NCBI GenBank assembly: GCA_947495295.1
Contig: CANLYJ010000002.1
Span: 124,001 to 188,000, forward strand
DNA from: an uncultured Paracoccaceae bacterium
Lineage (GTDB): Bacteria; Pseudomonadota; Alphaproteobacteria; Rhodobacterales; Rhodobacteraceae
Direction: 5' to 3'
DNA length: 64,000 bases
Part shown: positions 36,530 to 45,407 of the stretch, one piece after another
How the letters are laid out: the number at the start of each line of letters is the position of its first letter
Numbering within the stretch: position 1 is the stretch's first letter
Program-made: the position numbers and the translations under genes
Notes under the pieces: generated by a model
Told to the model about the DNA's origin: nothing
Databases searched by the model: none
The model's input: the letters and a program-made list of their open reading frames with translations, nothing else

Positions 36530-37785
36530 CCCCGCTGATTTTTGCCTTCAAACTTTTGATTGCCGTTCCTGTCGCCCTTGTTCTGGCGCTGACGGCCATC
36601 TGGTACATCTGGGAAAGCGGCAATACCGTTCTTTATGACAGCTTTGCCCAGAAAATGTTTTCGGGTCTGGAAAACTACGGTCTTCTGGCCATCCCATTGT
36701 TCATGCTGACTGGCGAGATGATGAACGAAGGTGGCATGACCCGCCGCCTGATTAACGCCGCACGGGTTTTTGTTGGCGGGTTTCGCGGTGGGCTGGCCTA
36801 TATCAACCTGTTGGCGAATATGTTCATGGCGGCCATCATCGGATCTGCCACAGCACAAATTGCGGTAATGGCGCGCGCGATGACGCCCGAGATGGAAAAA
36901 GAGGGTTATGACAAAGGCTTTGCCGCGGCCACTACCGCGGCGGGCGGCCTGCTGGCCCCGGTGATCCCACCGTCGATGATGTTTGTGATCTACGGCGTGC
37001 TGGCGCAAATTCCAATCGGCGACATGTTTCTGGCAGGTATCCTGCCCGGGCTTTTGCTGGCGGTTTCCTTTGCTGTGGTGATTTCGCTTATCGGATTTGC
37101 CCAAGGGTTCCCAAAGGGCGATTGGTTTACCCGCCGCGACGCTTTCGCCGCAATCCTGTCATGCCTGCCTGCCACGCTGATCCCTTTTGCAATCATCGGC
37201 GGCATCCTTTTTGGCATCGCCACGCCAACCGAGTCCGCGGCCATCGCATCGCTTATCGCCTTCATGATCGGTTGGCTGATCTATGGGGAACTGAAGCCAG
37301 GCGCAATTTTTCAGATGTTCAAGCGCACGGCAGTGAATGCGTCGATGATCATATTCATGATCGCCGCTGCCAACGTCTTTGGCTGGGTGATCATCTATGA
37401 GGCGTTGCCGCAGAAACTGGCTGCCTTGATTACATCAATGACCAGCGACCCGTTTATGTTTTTGCTGATCGTGAACCTGATCCTGCTATTTGTTGGCATG
37501 CTGATCGACGGTATCGCAGCGGTCATCCTGATAACCCCGATCCTGCTGCCCATCGCGATGAATGACTATAGCATCAGCCCCTACCAGTTCGGCGTTGTCA
37601 TGTGCCTGAACCTTGTGTTGGGATTGCTGACGCCACCGGTTGGCGTTGGCCTTTACATTGCGTCGTCAATGAGCGGCACATCGCCCGGACGCATTCTGAA
37701 ATCGCTGTGGCCATTTCTGCTTGCCGTGGCGGTGATCCTGATCTTCCTCAGCCGGTTCCCATGGCTTTCGACAGCACTTTTGTGA
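36526..37785 (+). CDS. TRAP transporter large permease DctM
   Basis: A 419-residue protein of about 12 helices. NEGGMTRRLINAARVFVGG, GSATAQIAVMARAMTPEMEK and PVIPPSMMFVIYGVLAQI are DctM motifs; the C-terminal repeat has LILLFVGMLIDGIAAVILITPIL. It forms the translocation path with DctQ. Its stop lies 8 bases before the stop of the Rieske-TPP gene on the other strand, so the TRAP operon and the six-gene Rieske operon converge. Confidence 0.94.
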   Translation: MTPLIFAFKLLIAVPVALVLALTAIWYIWESGNTVLYDSFAQKMFSGLENYGLLAIPLFMLTGEMMNEGGMTRRLINAARVFVGGFRGGLAYINLLANMFMAAIIGSATAQIAVMARAMTPEMEKEGYDKGFAAATTAAGGLLAPVIPPSMMFVIYGVLAQIPIGDMFLAGILPGLLLAVSFAVVISLIGFAQGFPKGDWFTRRDAFAAILSCLPATLIPFAIIGGILFGIATPTESAAIASLIAFMIGWLIYGELKPGAIFQMFKRTAVNASMIIFMIAAANVFGWVIIYEALPQKLAALITSMTSDPFMFLLIVNLILLFVGMLIDGIAAVILITPILLPIAMNDYSISPYQFGVVMCLNLVLGLLTPPVGVGLYIASSMSGTSPGRILKSLWPFLLAVAVILIFLSRFPWLSTALL

Positions 37786-37793
37786 AGCTTGGG

Positions 37794-39773
37794 TCAGACT
37801 AATTCTGCATCCGTCATAATTTCAACGAGGGCCGGTCCGTTGACGTCCAGCGCCGTTTGAATTGCTTCTTCAAGTTCAGCCGCATCGGTCACTTTGTGCC
37901 CATGGCCGCCGCACAGTCTGGCGAAGGCTGCGAAGGAAGGGTTGATCAGGTCGGTTTCCCAAACTGGCCATTCGCCGGACCGTTGTTCCTTTGAAATTTT
38001 TCCAAGCTCGCCGTTATGCAGCAGGATATGTGTGACATCCATGCCGTATTTCACGGCTGTCGTGAAATCCATTGGGTACTGCCCAAAACCGCCATCACCG
38101 GAGATCGACACCACCTTGCACCCGCGCAGTGCCGCGACATCCTGGGTCGCAGCCCAAGCACCAATCCCGGCAGGGAAACCGTAACCGATAGACCCAAGAT
38201 AGCCGGACATCAAAACCCGTTGACTGCCCTTGGTTTCAAGGTAGCGGCCAAATGAATATGTGTTGTTGCCCACATCGACCGCAAAGATCGTGTTGTCCGG
38301 TACCAGCCGCCCAAGAATGTCAAAGATCGCAAATGAATGGATCCCTTGTCCGTGGTCCTCTGCCAGGCGACGCTGTTTTTCGTCGCGCCAGATCGCCCAG
38401 CGTTCGGCCAGTTCAGGCCGTTGATCAACGGCATCGGCATTGGCACTGATCAGCGGGCTGGCCGCGTCGCAAAATGCGCCGATATCCCCCCAAACGGGGA
38501 CCTTTACCGCATGAAACTTGCCAAGCTGCATCCGGTCATAATCAACCTGAATGATGTTTTCCTTTAATGCGATCCCGGTATGGTTTGAAAAGCTGGCACC
38601 AAAGGCGACAAGCACATCAGCCTCGTTCATGAACCAGCTGGCAATTGGCGTGCCGGACCGACCGATGACACCGGCCCCCAACGGGTGACTATCGGGCACA
38701 AGCCCCTTGGCCTTGAATGTTGTCACCACTGGCGCGCCGATTTTTTCAGCGAGTGCAACAATCTGCGCCCGCGCATCATAGGCCCCGTGGCCGACAACAA
38801 ACATCGGTCGCTTGGCGCTGTTCAGAAGCTCGGCGGCGGCTTCGATATCGCTTTGCGATGGTGTCACACGGGTGCCACCCATCCGCCCAATCGGTTCGGC
38901 TGCGGGCTTGTCAGATGGCACTGTTTGCACGTCATCTGGAAAAATCAGATGGGCGACGTTCTGTTCAACGATGGCATTCTTGCACGCCAGCGACATAAGC
39001 TCTGCATGGTTTGAGCTGTTCAGCACAGGCTGTGAGAAAGTGGATACCGCCTGAAACGCCGATTTCAGATCAATGTCCTGAAACGCACCGGGTCCGAAAA
39101 CCTGTGTCTGCACTTGTCCGGTCAATGCAAGGACGGGCGCGCGGTCGACCTTGGCATCCCACATGCCAGTCAGCAGGTTGGTGGCCCCTGGTCCGGCAAT
39201 CGTCAGGCAGGCCGCAGGTTGGCCCGTCAGCTTGCCATAGGCCGATGCCGCAAAGGCGGCTACCCCTTCATGGCGGATGCCGTAATATTTGAGCTTCTTG
39301 TCATTCACCTGCCGCCTGATCGCATCCGCCAAGCCAAGGTTCGAATGGCCCACCATGCCAAAGACCGTCTGCACACCCCAGTTGGTCATTGTTTCGACCA
39401 TCACATCGGTAACAGTGCGTTCATGCGGGGCTTCTGCCGCAAGCCCGACAAAGATTTCCCCATCCCGGATGTCCAGCGGATACATTTCCTGACCAGTGTC
39501 TTCGTGCCCGCCGGGGGGCTTGCCGGTCAGCGGGTCGAAATCCCAGCCATGCCACGGGCAGCGGATCCAGCATTTGTCGTCGATCCCTTTTTCAATAGAA
39601 CCTTCGCCAAGTGGTCCCTTTTGGTGCGGGCAATGGTTGTTCATCGCCGCCCATTGCCCATCGAAATGCACCAGACAGATTGATGTCGTGCGCGCGGTCA
39701 CGGTTTTGACCCGACCCTCGGGCAGGTCGTTGATGTGGCCGACGGAAATCCAGTCCAGATTTTCAGTTGTCAT
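37794..39773 (-). CDS. Rieske [2Fe-2S] domain fused to a thiamine-diphosphate enzyme
   Basis: A 659-residue two-part protein. Residues 1-110 form a Rieske ferredoxin domain with Cys48-x-His50 and Cys72-x2-His75. Residues about 120-659 form an acetolactate-synthase/pyruvate-oxidase-like ThDP enzyme: RHEGVAAFAASAYGKLTG holds the catalytic Glu, TIAGPGATNLLTGMWDAK follows, and the cofactor motif begins GDGGFGQYPMDFTTA and closes at HNGELG. The fusion suggests that electrons from an oxidative decarboxylation pass directly to or from a 2Fe-2S cluster. Substrate unknown. It is the last gene of the six-gene overlapping operon, starting 11 bases before the stop of the preceding small gene. Confidence 0.85.
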   Translation of the reverse strand: MTTENLDWISVGHINDLPEGRVKTVTARTTSICLVHFDGQWAAMNNHCPHQKGPLGEGSIEKGIDDKCWIRCPWHGWDFDPLTGKPPGGHEDTGQEMYPLDIRDGEIFVGLAAEAPHERTVTDVMVETMTNWGVQTVFGMVGHSNLGLADAIRRQVNDKKLKYYGIRHEGVAAFAASAYGKLTGQPAACLTIAGPGATNLLTGMWDAKVDRAPVLALTGQVQTQVFGPGAFQDIDLKSAFQAVSTFSQPVLNSSNHAELMSLACKNAIVEQNVAHLIFPDDVQTVPSDKPAAEPIGRMGGTRVTPSQSDIEAAAELLNSAKRPMFVVGHGAYDARAQIVALAEKIGAPVVTTFKAKGLVPDSHPLGAGVIGRSGTPIASWFMNEADVLVAFGASFSNHTGIALKENIIQVDYDRMQLGKFHAVKVPVWGDIGAFCDAASPLISANADAVDQRPELAERWAIWRDEKQRRLAEDHGQGIHSFAIFDILGRLVPDNTIFAVDVGNNTYSFGRYLETKGSQRVLMSGYLGSIGYGFPAGIGAWAATQDVAALRGCKVVSISGDGGFGQYPMDFTTAVKYGMDVTHILLHNGELGKISKEQRSGEWPVWETDLINPSFAAFARLCGGHGHKVTDAAELEEAIQTALDVNGPALVEIMTDAELV

Positions 39774-40053
39774 GATTATCGTCCTTTTCTGGCGCGGGGG
39801 CTGGAAAGATGAAATCGATGAATTTTTGCAGGTAAGTCAGGATCAGGAACACGCCTGCGGCCCAGATCAGCAACTCAAACGGGGCAAGCGGTGTGCCACG
39901 TAGCCAGCGCCCCAAGAGCCCGCCACCTGGGCGAAGTTCCTGCCAGCCAAACAGGCCGGATCGCGGCCACAGATCAAAAAACCAGAACCGCGACAGATAC
40001 AGCATGACAAGGCCAAGTACGGCCATCAGGACAAGAAGGGTGAAGCGCTTCAT
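39763..40053 (-). CDS. Small two-helix membrane protein
   Basis: A 96-residue protein with one helix near the N-terminus (LLVLMAVLGLVMLYLSRFWF) and another near residues 60-80 (FELLIWAAGVFLILTYL), with an acidic tail (PEKDDNHDN). The loop has SGLFGWQELRPGGGLLGRW. I do not recognise a family. Its start and stop overlap its neighbours in the operon by 4 and 11 bases, so it is probably a subunit or assembly factor of the membrane part of the Rieske system. Confidence 0.75.
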   Translation of the reverse strand: MKRFTLLVLMAVLGLVMLYLSRFWFFDLWPRSGLFGWQELRPGGGLLGRWLRGTPLAPFELLIWAAGVFLILTYLQKFIDFIFPAPAPEKDDNHDN

Positions 40054-40811
40054 CCGTCAATCAGCTCCATCGTTGTGTCGTCCATGCGCAGGACAAGCAT
40101 ATCGCCACGTCGTTCCAGGTCGCCCTCAAGCGTGATGAACTGACCGACGTAATCATAGGCTGCCGGTGGCAAGGTGGTGCCATCGGGCCCGGTAATGAGC
40201 ATGAAATCCGACCCTTCGATAGGCTGGGTCGAAACGAAGACAGGCGGCACATCCCCCAACAAGCACAGATTGGCGCAGGCTTTGTGCGCGAGGCCGCGAC
40301 CCGGGCGCATCGCCCCGTTCAGGCATTTGCCGTCGCAAATCTCGCCCGCCACCTTCCAACGGCCCAAGGCTTCGGTTTCCATGGCGGGTGGATCGCCTTC
40401 GACCGCTGTCAGCCCCCGTTGCCCGCCACGCAACTGCATCATATCGATCGTGCCGCGTTGTAGGATGACACCGGACACCTCTGCCAATTGTCCGTCCAGC
40501 CCCATCGCCCGCATATCCACCCCGGATTTGCCAGCGCTCGCCAGCATCAGGGTTTTGCCCGGTTTGATCAGGTCGTTCCCTTCTGTCACCCGCAACAGGG
40601 GATATGGCGTCAATTCGATGACGCCGGTGACGGTCTGGCGACCATAATCAAAACGAAAGCCGGATGCGGCTGGTTCATCTTGGGTGGCGCCAATCAGTAA
40701 TCCAGTGAACACGAAGATCGCCACAACCAGCGCCGAAGCCAGCAGCAGGAACTTACGCAATGGGCCGGGAACCGGCAGGTAGCCCACAAAAAAGGGTGGC
40801 TTGTCGCTCAT
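40050..40811 (-). CDS. Membrane-anchored protein with paired Cys motifs
   Basis: A 253-residue protein with one N-terminal membrane helix (FLLLASALVVAIFVFTGLLIG) and an extracytoplasmic domain. Around residues 155-185 it has EICDGKCLNGAMRPGRGLAH followed by KACANLCLLGDVPPVF, that is C-x3-C, then H-x2-C-x3-C, suited to metal or disulfide formation. The C-terminal part (YVGQFITLEGDLERRGDM) looks like an OB-type beta barrel. No named family is assigned. ATGA overlap with both neighbouring operon genes suggests that it works with the cytochrome/Rieske membrane protein. Confidence 0.75.
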   Translation of the reverse strand: MSDKPPFFVGYLPVPGPLRKFLLLASALVVAIFVFTGLLIGATQDEPAASGFRFDYGRQTVTGVIELTPYPLLRVTEGNDLIKPGKTLMLASAGKSGVDMRAMGLDGQLAEVSGVILQRGTIDMMQLRGGQRGLTAVEGDPPAMETEALGRWKVAGEICDGKCLNGAMRPGRGLAHKACANLCLLGDVPPVFVSTQPIEGSDFMLITGPDGTTLPPAAYDYVGQFITLEGDLERRGDMLVLRMDDTTMELIDG

Positions 40812-41863
40812 GCTGACACCTCTTGCGTTGGCACCGGTTCAACATAGGTGCCCGGCGGATTTGCATCGCGGTGGACCTGCACGCCTGTTCCGTTCAGGCG
40901 GATGTTGTAGGTTGGCACCATTTCGGTGAAGGGCGCTGGCGATCGGCCATTGGTCACATCATATTGGAACCCGTGCCAAGGGCAGGTCACAAGACAGTCA
41001 ATGACCCGACCTTCACCCAGCGGCCCGTTCTGGTGGGCGCAGGCATTGGAAATTGCGCTGAGCTTGCCATCTTGTTTAAACACGGCCACCCGCTCACCAC
41101 CCGGCAGGATTTTGATCTTAGCGAAACCTTCGGTGATGTCATTCGCATCGCAGATATCGATCCAACCATCCGCATCCGTGCCAAGTTCATCACCCCCGCG
41201 CCAATCAAGGAACGCAGCATAGGCGTGCAGCCCGGCGACAGCCCCCGCACCGCCGATAAAGATCACGGTAAAGGTGTGGTTCTGCTGGTCTTGCAAGATG
41301 CCAAGGCTGACATGCGCCACGACCGCCACATAGGCAAAATAGATCAGTGCGTGGATACGTTTCCAGACTGGTGGTGTCAGGAACTTCATCCAGAAATCGT
41401 GGCTGGTGGCTGACAGGATCAACAGGCAGATCAGGGCGAAGATGCCAAAGATTTCGAACGGGAAGCCCGCCAGTTGCCCATAGCTTGTGTTGGCAAACAG
41501 CAATGCTTCGTATTTGTCGGAGCTTGAGAAAGCAAAATACCAGTTGAGGATATAGCTGGCATGGGTGATCGCCACGAAGGTCGTCATCACCCCGAAATGG
41601 CGGCGATTATACAACAGCGGCAGAAAGCGACGGTCGATCCGGGCAAGCGGCCCGATGCACAGGATTACGGTCAGCATGACAAAGGCGCAGGCCCCGAACG
41701 CACGGGCGTTGTGGACCTGTGGGTTAATCGGAAATTCGTGGCTGAGCAGTTCGGGACTGACGAACAGGAATAACCACAGGAAGCCAACGACACCGGCCAG
41801 CATGATCCAGTCATATAGCCATTTATTGCGGTTCCATTGGACTGGAATGTATTTGACGCTCAT
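40808..41863 (-). CDS. Ferric-reductase-like membrane cytochrome fused to a Rieske domain
   Basis: A 351-residue protein. Residues 15-220 have about six helices; His89 and His101, and His171 and His184, are placed like haem ligands of the ferric-reductase/cytochrome b fold. Residues about 230-335 form a Rieske domain with Cys275-x-His277 (CAHQNGPLGEG) and Cys294-x2-His297 (CPWHGF). It could move electrons between membrane haem and the 2Fe-2S cluster. ATG 41863 lies in an ATGA overlap with the upstream gene. The Rieske motif is close to that of the TPP fusion (HQ-GPLGEG), suggesting common descent. Confidence 0.83.
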   Translation of the reverse strand: MSVKYIPVQWNRNKWLYDWIMLAGVVGFLWLFLFVSPELLSHEFPINPQVHNARAFGACAFVMLTVILCIGPLARIDRRFLPLLYNRRHFGVMTTFVAITHASYILNWYFAFSSSDKYEALLFANTSYGQLAGFPFEIFGIFALICLLILSATSHDFWMKFLTPPVWKRIHALIYFAYVAVVAHVSLGILQDQQNHTFTVIFIGGAGAVAGLHAYAAFLDWRGGDELGTDADGWIDICDANDITEGFAKIKILPGGERVAVFKQDGKLSAISNACAHQNGPLGEGRVIDCLVTCPWHGFQYDVTNGRSPAPFTEMVPTYNIRLNGTGVQVHRDANPPGTYVEPVPTQEVSA

Positions 41864-42228
41864 TCCGGGGCCCCGCTTAGCTGGACCGGAGCGATGTCGG
41901 TGGGCCATGACTGGCGCACGGACAGTCCCGCGACAATGATAACAACAATGGCAACGGGCATGAGCCATGCAAACCACTTATGCGACGCGCGGCGCGGTCG
42001 ATATCGGTGCGACCATTCATCCTTGCCATCCGCCAGAATGTACCAGCGCCATAAAACCAGTGGCCAGATCAGAATGATGCCCGGCACCAATAATGGCCGG
42101 AATACGTAAGCCCCGCGTGCATCTTCGTCCAGCCGATCCATACCAAAGGCCAGAAAGGGTATCGCGACCAGCATACCAAGACCGCCCCAGATTTTGACGA
42201 TCAGCAGAATGAGTTCTGCCTGGTTCAT
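41860..42228 (-). CDS. Small three-helix membrane protein
   Basis: A 122-residue protein with three hydrophobic stretches (LILLIVKIWGGLGMLVAIPF; LLVPGIILIWPLVLWRWYIL; WLMPVAIVVIIVAGLSV) and a basic central loop (SHRYRPRRASHKW). The RxL/WRWYIL style is seen in small membrane proteins next to Rieske/cytochrome genes, but I cannot name the family. It overlaps both operon neighbours by 4 bases, so it is likely to be a component of the same membrane complex. Confidence 0.75.
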   Translation of the reverse strand: MNQAELILLIVKIWGGLGMLVAIPFLAFGMDRLDEDARGAYVFRPLLVPGIILIWPLVLWRWYILADGKDEWSHRYRPRRASHKWFAWLMPVAIVVIIVAGLSVRQSWPTDIAPVQLSGAPE

Positions 42229-43835
42229 GCAGCACCCCCGAAATTGACGCCCGAAATGTCCGCCATGTCTTTTTTCCAGGTGGTCAGATCACCATGGTTG
42301 AACTTTGACAGGTGATCATGGCCGCAGGCGCGGGCCATTACCTGCATCAACTCGACCGATGCGCCAAAGAAGTTCGCCAACTGCCGCGCAGATTTTTCAG
42401 CCACCAGACGGTTGACGAGATGCGGTTTCTGAGTGGCAATGCCGACCGGGCAGTTATTGGTGTGACAGGCGCGCATGGCCAGACACCCTATCGCCTGCAT
42501 CGCGGAATTCGACACCGCGATAGCGTCTGCGCCCAATGCCATCGCCTTGATAAAGTCAGCCGGTTTGCGCAGCCCGCCCGTGATAACAAGCGTGACGTCG
42601 CCGCGCCCTTGTTTATCAAGATGTCGCCGCGCCCGCGCCAAGGCCGGTATCGTCGGGACAGAGATATTATCGCGAAAGATGATCGGTGCCGCCCCCGTCC
42701 CCCCGCCGCGCCCATCAAGAATGATGTAGTCAACGCCGACGGCCAGTGCGGCATCAATGTCCTTTTCGATATGCTGGGCGGACAGCTTGTAGCCGATGGG
42801 GATGCCGCCGGTTCGGTCGCGCACCTCATCGGCGAATTCCTTGATCTGGCTGACCTCAGTCCAGTCGGGGAAGCGCGGTGGCGAAATCGCAGATGTGCCT
42901 TCTTCCAGGCCGCGCACTTCCGCGATCTTGCCTTTGACCTTGTTGCCCGGCAGGTGACCGCCTGTTCCAGTCTTCGCACCCTGACCGCCTTTGAAGTGGA
43001 ACGCCTGAACCTTGTCCAGCTTGTCCCAGCTGAACCCAAACCTGGCCGAGGCGAGTTCGTAGAAATAGCGCGTATTTTCTGCCTGCTCTTCTGGTAACAT
43101 GCCACCTTCGCCGGAACAGATACCTGTTCCGGCCAGTTCCGCCCCGCGAGCCAGCGCGATTTTGGCGGATTCCGACAAGGCCCCAAAGCTCATGTCAGAC
43201 ACGAAAAGCGGTATATCCAGTTTCAGCGGCTTTTGCGCATTCGGGCCAATGACCACCTCGGTGCCCACTGCATCATCGTCCAACAAAGGAGGCTTTGCCA
43301 ACTGTGCTGTCAAAAGCTGAATGTCATCCCAATCGGGTAATTCGGCGCGCGGAACACCCATCGAGTCGACGATGCCGTGATGCCCTGTCTTGGTCAGGCC
43401 ATTCTTGGCATAGTTCTGTATCATCCCGTTATAGGGTTCGGCGTCAGTACCGTGGCTTGGGTCGGCATAAAGCCCAAGATAGGCGTCCCGGTTATAGGGC
43501 TGCGGATTGGCGTAGCCCCATGCGTTGATCTCATCCGCGTCGACACAGACATCGTCACCATCTATCCATGATTTGAACTTTGGAAGTTTCTCGTCATTGG
43601 CATAGGCAGAAACGCCGCTATCCAGCCGGTAATCCCAGTTATGGACGCCGCAAATCAGATCATTGCCCCGCACATGCCCATCCGACATCAACGCACCACG
43701 ATGCAGACAACGCCCATAAAAGACGGACACCTCTTCATCAAATCGGACAACGACCAGATCGACCTCTCCGACGATCGCATATTCGGGCTTGCGATCATCC
43801 AGGTCGCTTAGTTTGAAGATGGCTGTGGCGTTCAT
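42225..43835 (-). CDS. Rieske domain fused to a glutamate-synthase-like FMN domain
   Basis: A 536-residue protein. Residues 1-100 form a Rieske-type domain with Cys43-x-His45 (CLHRGALMSDG) and Cys62-x2-His65 (CGVHNWDY). Residues about 150-536 are the FMN/Fe-S central domain of glutamate synthase (GltB2/MgsC-like): DMSFGALSESAKIALARGAE, FHFKGGQGAKTGTGGHLPG, IILDGRGGGTGAAP and MRACHTNNCPVGIATQ, the last bearing the cluster cysteines. There is no glutaminase domain, so ammonia or methylamine transfer to a 2-oxo acid, or another FMN redox step, is possible. It is the first of the six overlapping genes, 31 bases after the antiporter gene. Confidence 0.87.
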   Translation of the reverse strand: MNATAIFKLSDLDDRKPEYAIVGEVDLVVVRFDEEVSVFYGRCLHRGALMSDGHVRGNDLICGVHNWDYRLDSGVSAYANDEKLPKFKSWIDGDDVCVDADEINAWGYANPQPYNRDAYLGLYADPSHGTDAEPYNGMIQNYAKNGLTKTGHHGIVDSMGVPRAELPDWDDIQLLTAQLAKPPLLDDDAVGTEVVIGPNAQKPLKLDIPLFVSDMSFGALSESAKIALARGAELAGTGICSGEGGMLPEEQAENTRYFYELASARFGFSWDKLDKVQAFHFKGGQGAKTGTGGHLPGNKVKGKIAEVRGLEEGTSAISPPRFPDWTEVSQIKEFADEVRDRTGGIPIGYKLSAQHIEKDIDAALAVGVDYIILDGRGGGTGAAPIIFRDNISVPTIPALARARRHLDKQGRGDVTLVITGGLRKPADFIKAMALGADAIAVSNSAMQAIGCLAMRACHTNNCPVGIATQKPHLVNRLVAEKSARQLANFFGASVELMQVMARACGHDHLSKFNHGDLTTWKKDMADISGVNFGGAA

Positions 43836-43866
43836 GGCTGTCCTCTTTCGTCGCAGGCTATATTGA

Positions 43867-45129
43867 TCAATTGTTGTTGTTTTCGGCGGTGCTCACCTTC
43901 TGTTGCATCGACTGCCTATCCGGGCGCGGGCCAAGATCTGCGATCTTGCGCCCATACCACCTTGCCGCAGGTGCTGCTGTAACGCCATGCAATACTGCAC
44001 TGATCCAGACCGTGTTCACGGCGATATGAAGTATGTTTTCACCCAGATCATGGGGCAGCATCTCGACCACCAGCAGTGCAAAAAGCGCGGTCGCGAGCCC
44101 ACGGGGCCCAAACCAGCCAAAGAACAAGCGCGTCAGAGGGGACGCGTCAGTGCCGATCAATGACACCCAGATTGCCAGTGGACGCACGATAAACAGACTG
44201 ACCAGTATTAGACCGAATACGGGCAAGGTCAGATGCATGATGGCTTCAGGCACCAATGCGGCCCCTAGCAAAAGGAATGCGGACCAAGATAATATTTGTC
44301 CTTCGCCTTCGACGAATTCGTAAATGAATTTGCAGCGTCCCTGTACAACAGCGCCGAAGACAAGGCCGCTGACAAAGGCCGCGATGAACCCGTTGCCACC
44401 GATTTGCGTGGCTGCAAGGTAGGATAGACCCGCAAGCGCAAGTGCGCCGATACCTTCATATGTTTCAGAGGTTAGCGCGTGGTTTTTTGCATAGATCAAA
44501 ACACGCCCACCAACCCAGCCCATGATCACCCCGGCAATCGGCCCAAGAACCACTTGGGCCAATCCGAAGGCAATCCAGGACGCATTGGATTGCGACATCG
44601 CATTCGCCACAAGACTGGCCAATAGCAGGATCAATGGCAGGGCAAGCCCGTCATTCAGGCCGCTTTCAACAACCAGCGCACGACGGGGCCGGATCGGGAC
44701 GGCCTCATTCGACACGACCGCCTGCCCAAGTGCGGCATCCGTCGGCGCCATGATCGCGGCAAGCAAGAACGCGGCCAGCAGGGACAATTCTGGCAACATC
44801 GCCGCAGCCGCAACCGCACCTAAGATAATGGCCAGCGGCAATCCGATCAGCAGCATACGCGCGGGCCAGACCCGGCGCATCTGCAACGCACGCAAATCTG
44901 TGCTGGCCGCGTCAAGGAACAGCAAAATGACCAATGCGATTTCCGCAACCGGATGCAACAACGCCCGCGCTTGATCCGATGATGTCAGTCCGCCCAGTGA
45001 AACGATTGCGCCCAACAAAAGAAACACCATCGGCGCCGTCACAATGGTGGTGACCAATCGTTGACCAAGCATGCAGAATGCAATCGTCACACCACAAATA
45101 AGAGTGAGGCCTAGCATAGTATCGCGCAT
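43867..45129 (-). CDS. NhaP/CPA1-type cation:proton antiporter
   Basis: An about 420-residue membrane protein with 12 or so helices. APTDAALGQAVVSNEAVP, VESGLNDGLALPL and FGWFGPRGLATALFALLV are CPA1 motifs; the ND pair is the expected ion-binding site. A start at 45177 (MGPAHDASATG) is also possible. It exchanges Na+ or K+ for H+ at the inner membrane. It lies 31 bases upstream of the Rieske-GltB gene on the same strand and may be the promoter-proximal gene of that operon. Confidence 0.85.
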   Translation of the reverse strand: MRDTMLGLTLICGVTIAFCMLGQRLVTTIVTAPMVFLLLGAIVSLGGLTSSDQARALLHPVAEIALVILLFLDAASTDLRALQMRRVWPARMLLIGLPLAIILGAVAAAAMLPELSLLAAFLLAAIMAPTDAALGQAVVSNEAVPIRPRRALVVESGLNDGLALPLILLLASLVANAMSQSNASWIAFGLAQVVLGPIAGVIMGWVGGRVLIYAKNHALTSETYEGIGALALAGLSYLAATQIGGNGFIAAFVSGLVFGAVVQGRCKFIYEFVEGEGQILSWSAFLLLGAALVPEAIMHLTLPVFGLILVSLFIVRPLAIWVSLIGTDASPLTRLFFGWFGPRGLATALFALLVVEMLPHDLGENILHIAVNTVWISAVLHGVTAAPAARWYGRKIADLGPRPDRQSMQQKVSTAENNNN

Positions 45130-45407
45130 TACTCCGATTTGCAGTCCAGTGGCGGAAGCATCATGTGCAGGTCCCATCGACGTCAAGTGGGTTGATATAA
45201 GGTCTGCGTGATAGAAATCATGGCAGTGGTCGCCTGTTCGTGACCGCAACGTTGATCATTTGATGGTCCAAGCGTGCTTCAGTGGCTGCAAGATTGGGCA
45301 AGACAGTGTTTCCAAATCGGGTTTATAGTCTGAAAGCATGGATTGCTTTGCGTTGAAGCCTCACTTCGACCACTGACCGTTATTCAAACGACAATAAAGG
45401 ATACATC
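45130..45407. promoter_or_regulatory. Divergent region between antiporter and RND efflux genes
   Basis: About 280 bases that should hold both promoters. GGATACATC precedes the rightward ATG, with AAAGGA as ribosome binding site (45395-45400 area). No regulator gene and no clear dyad operator is visible. Confidence 0.35.
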
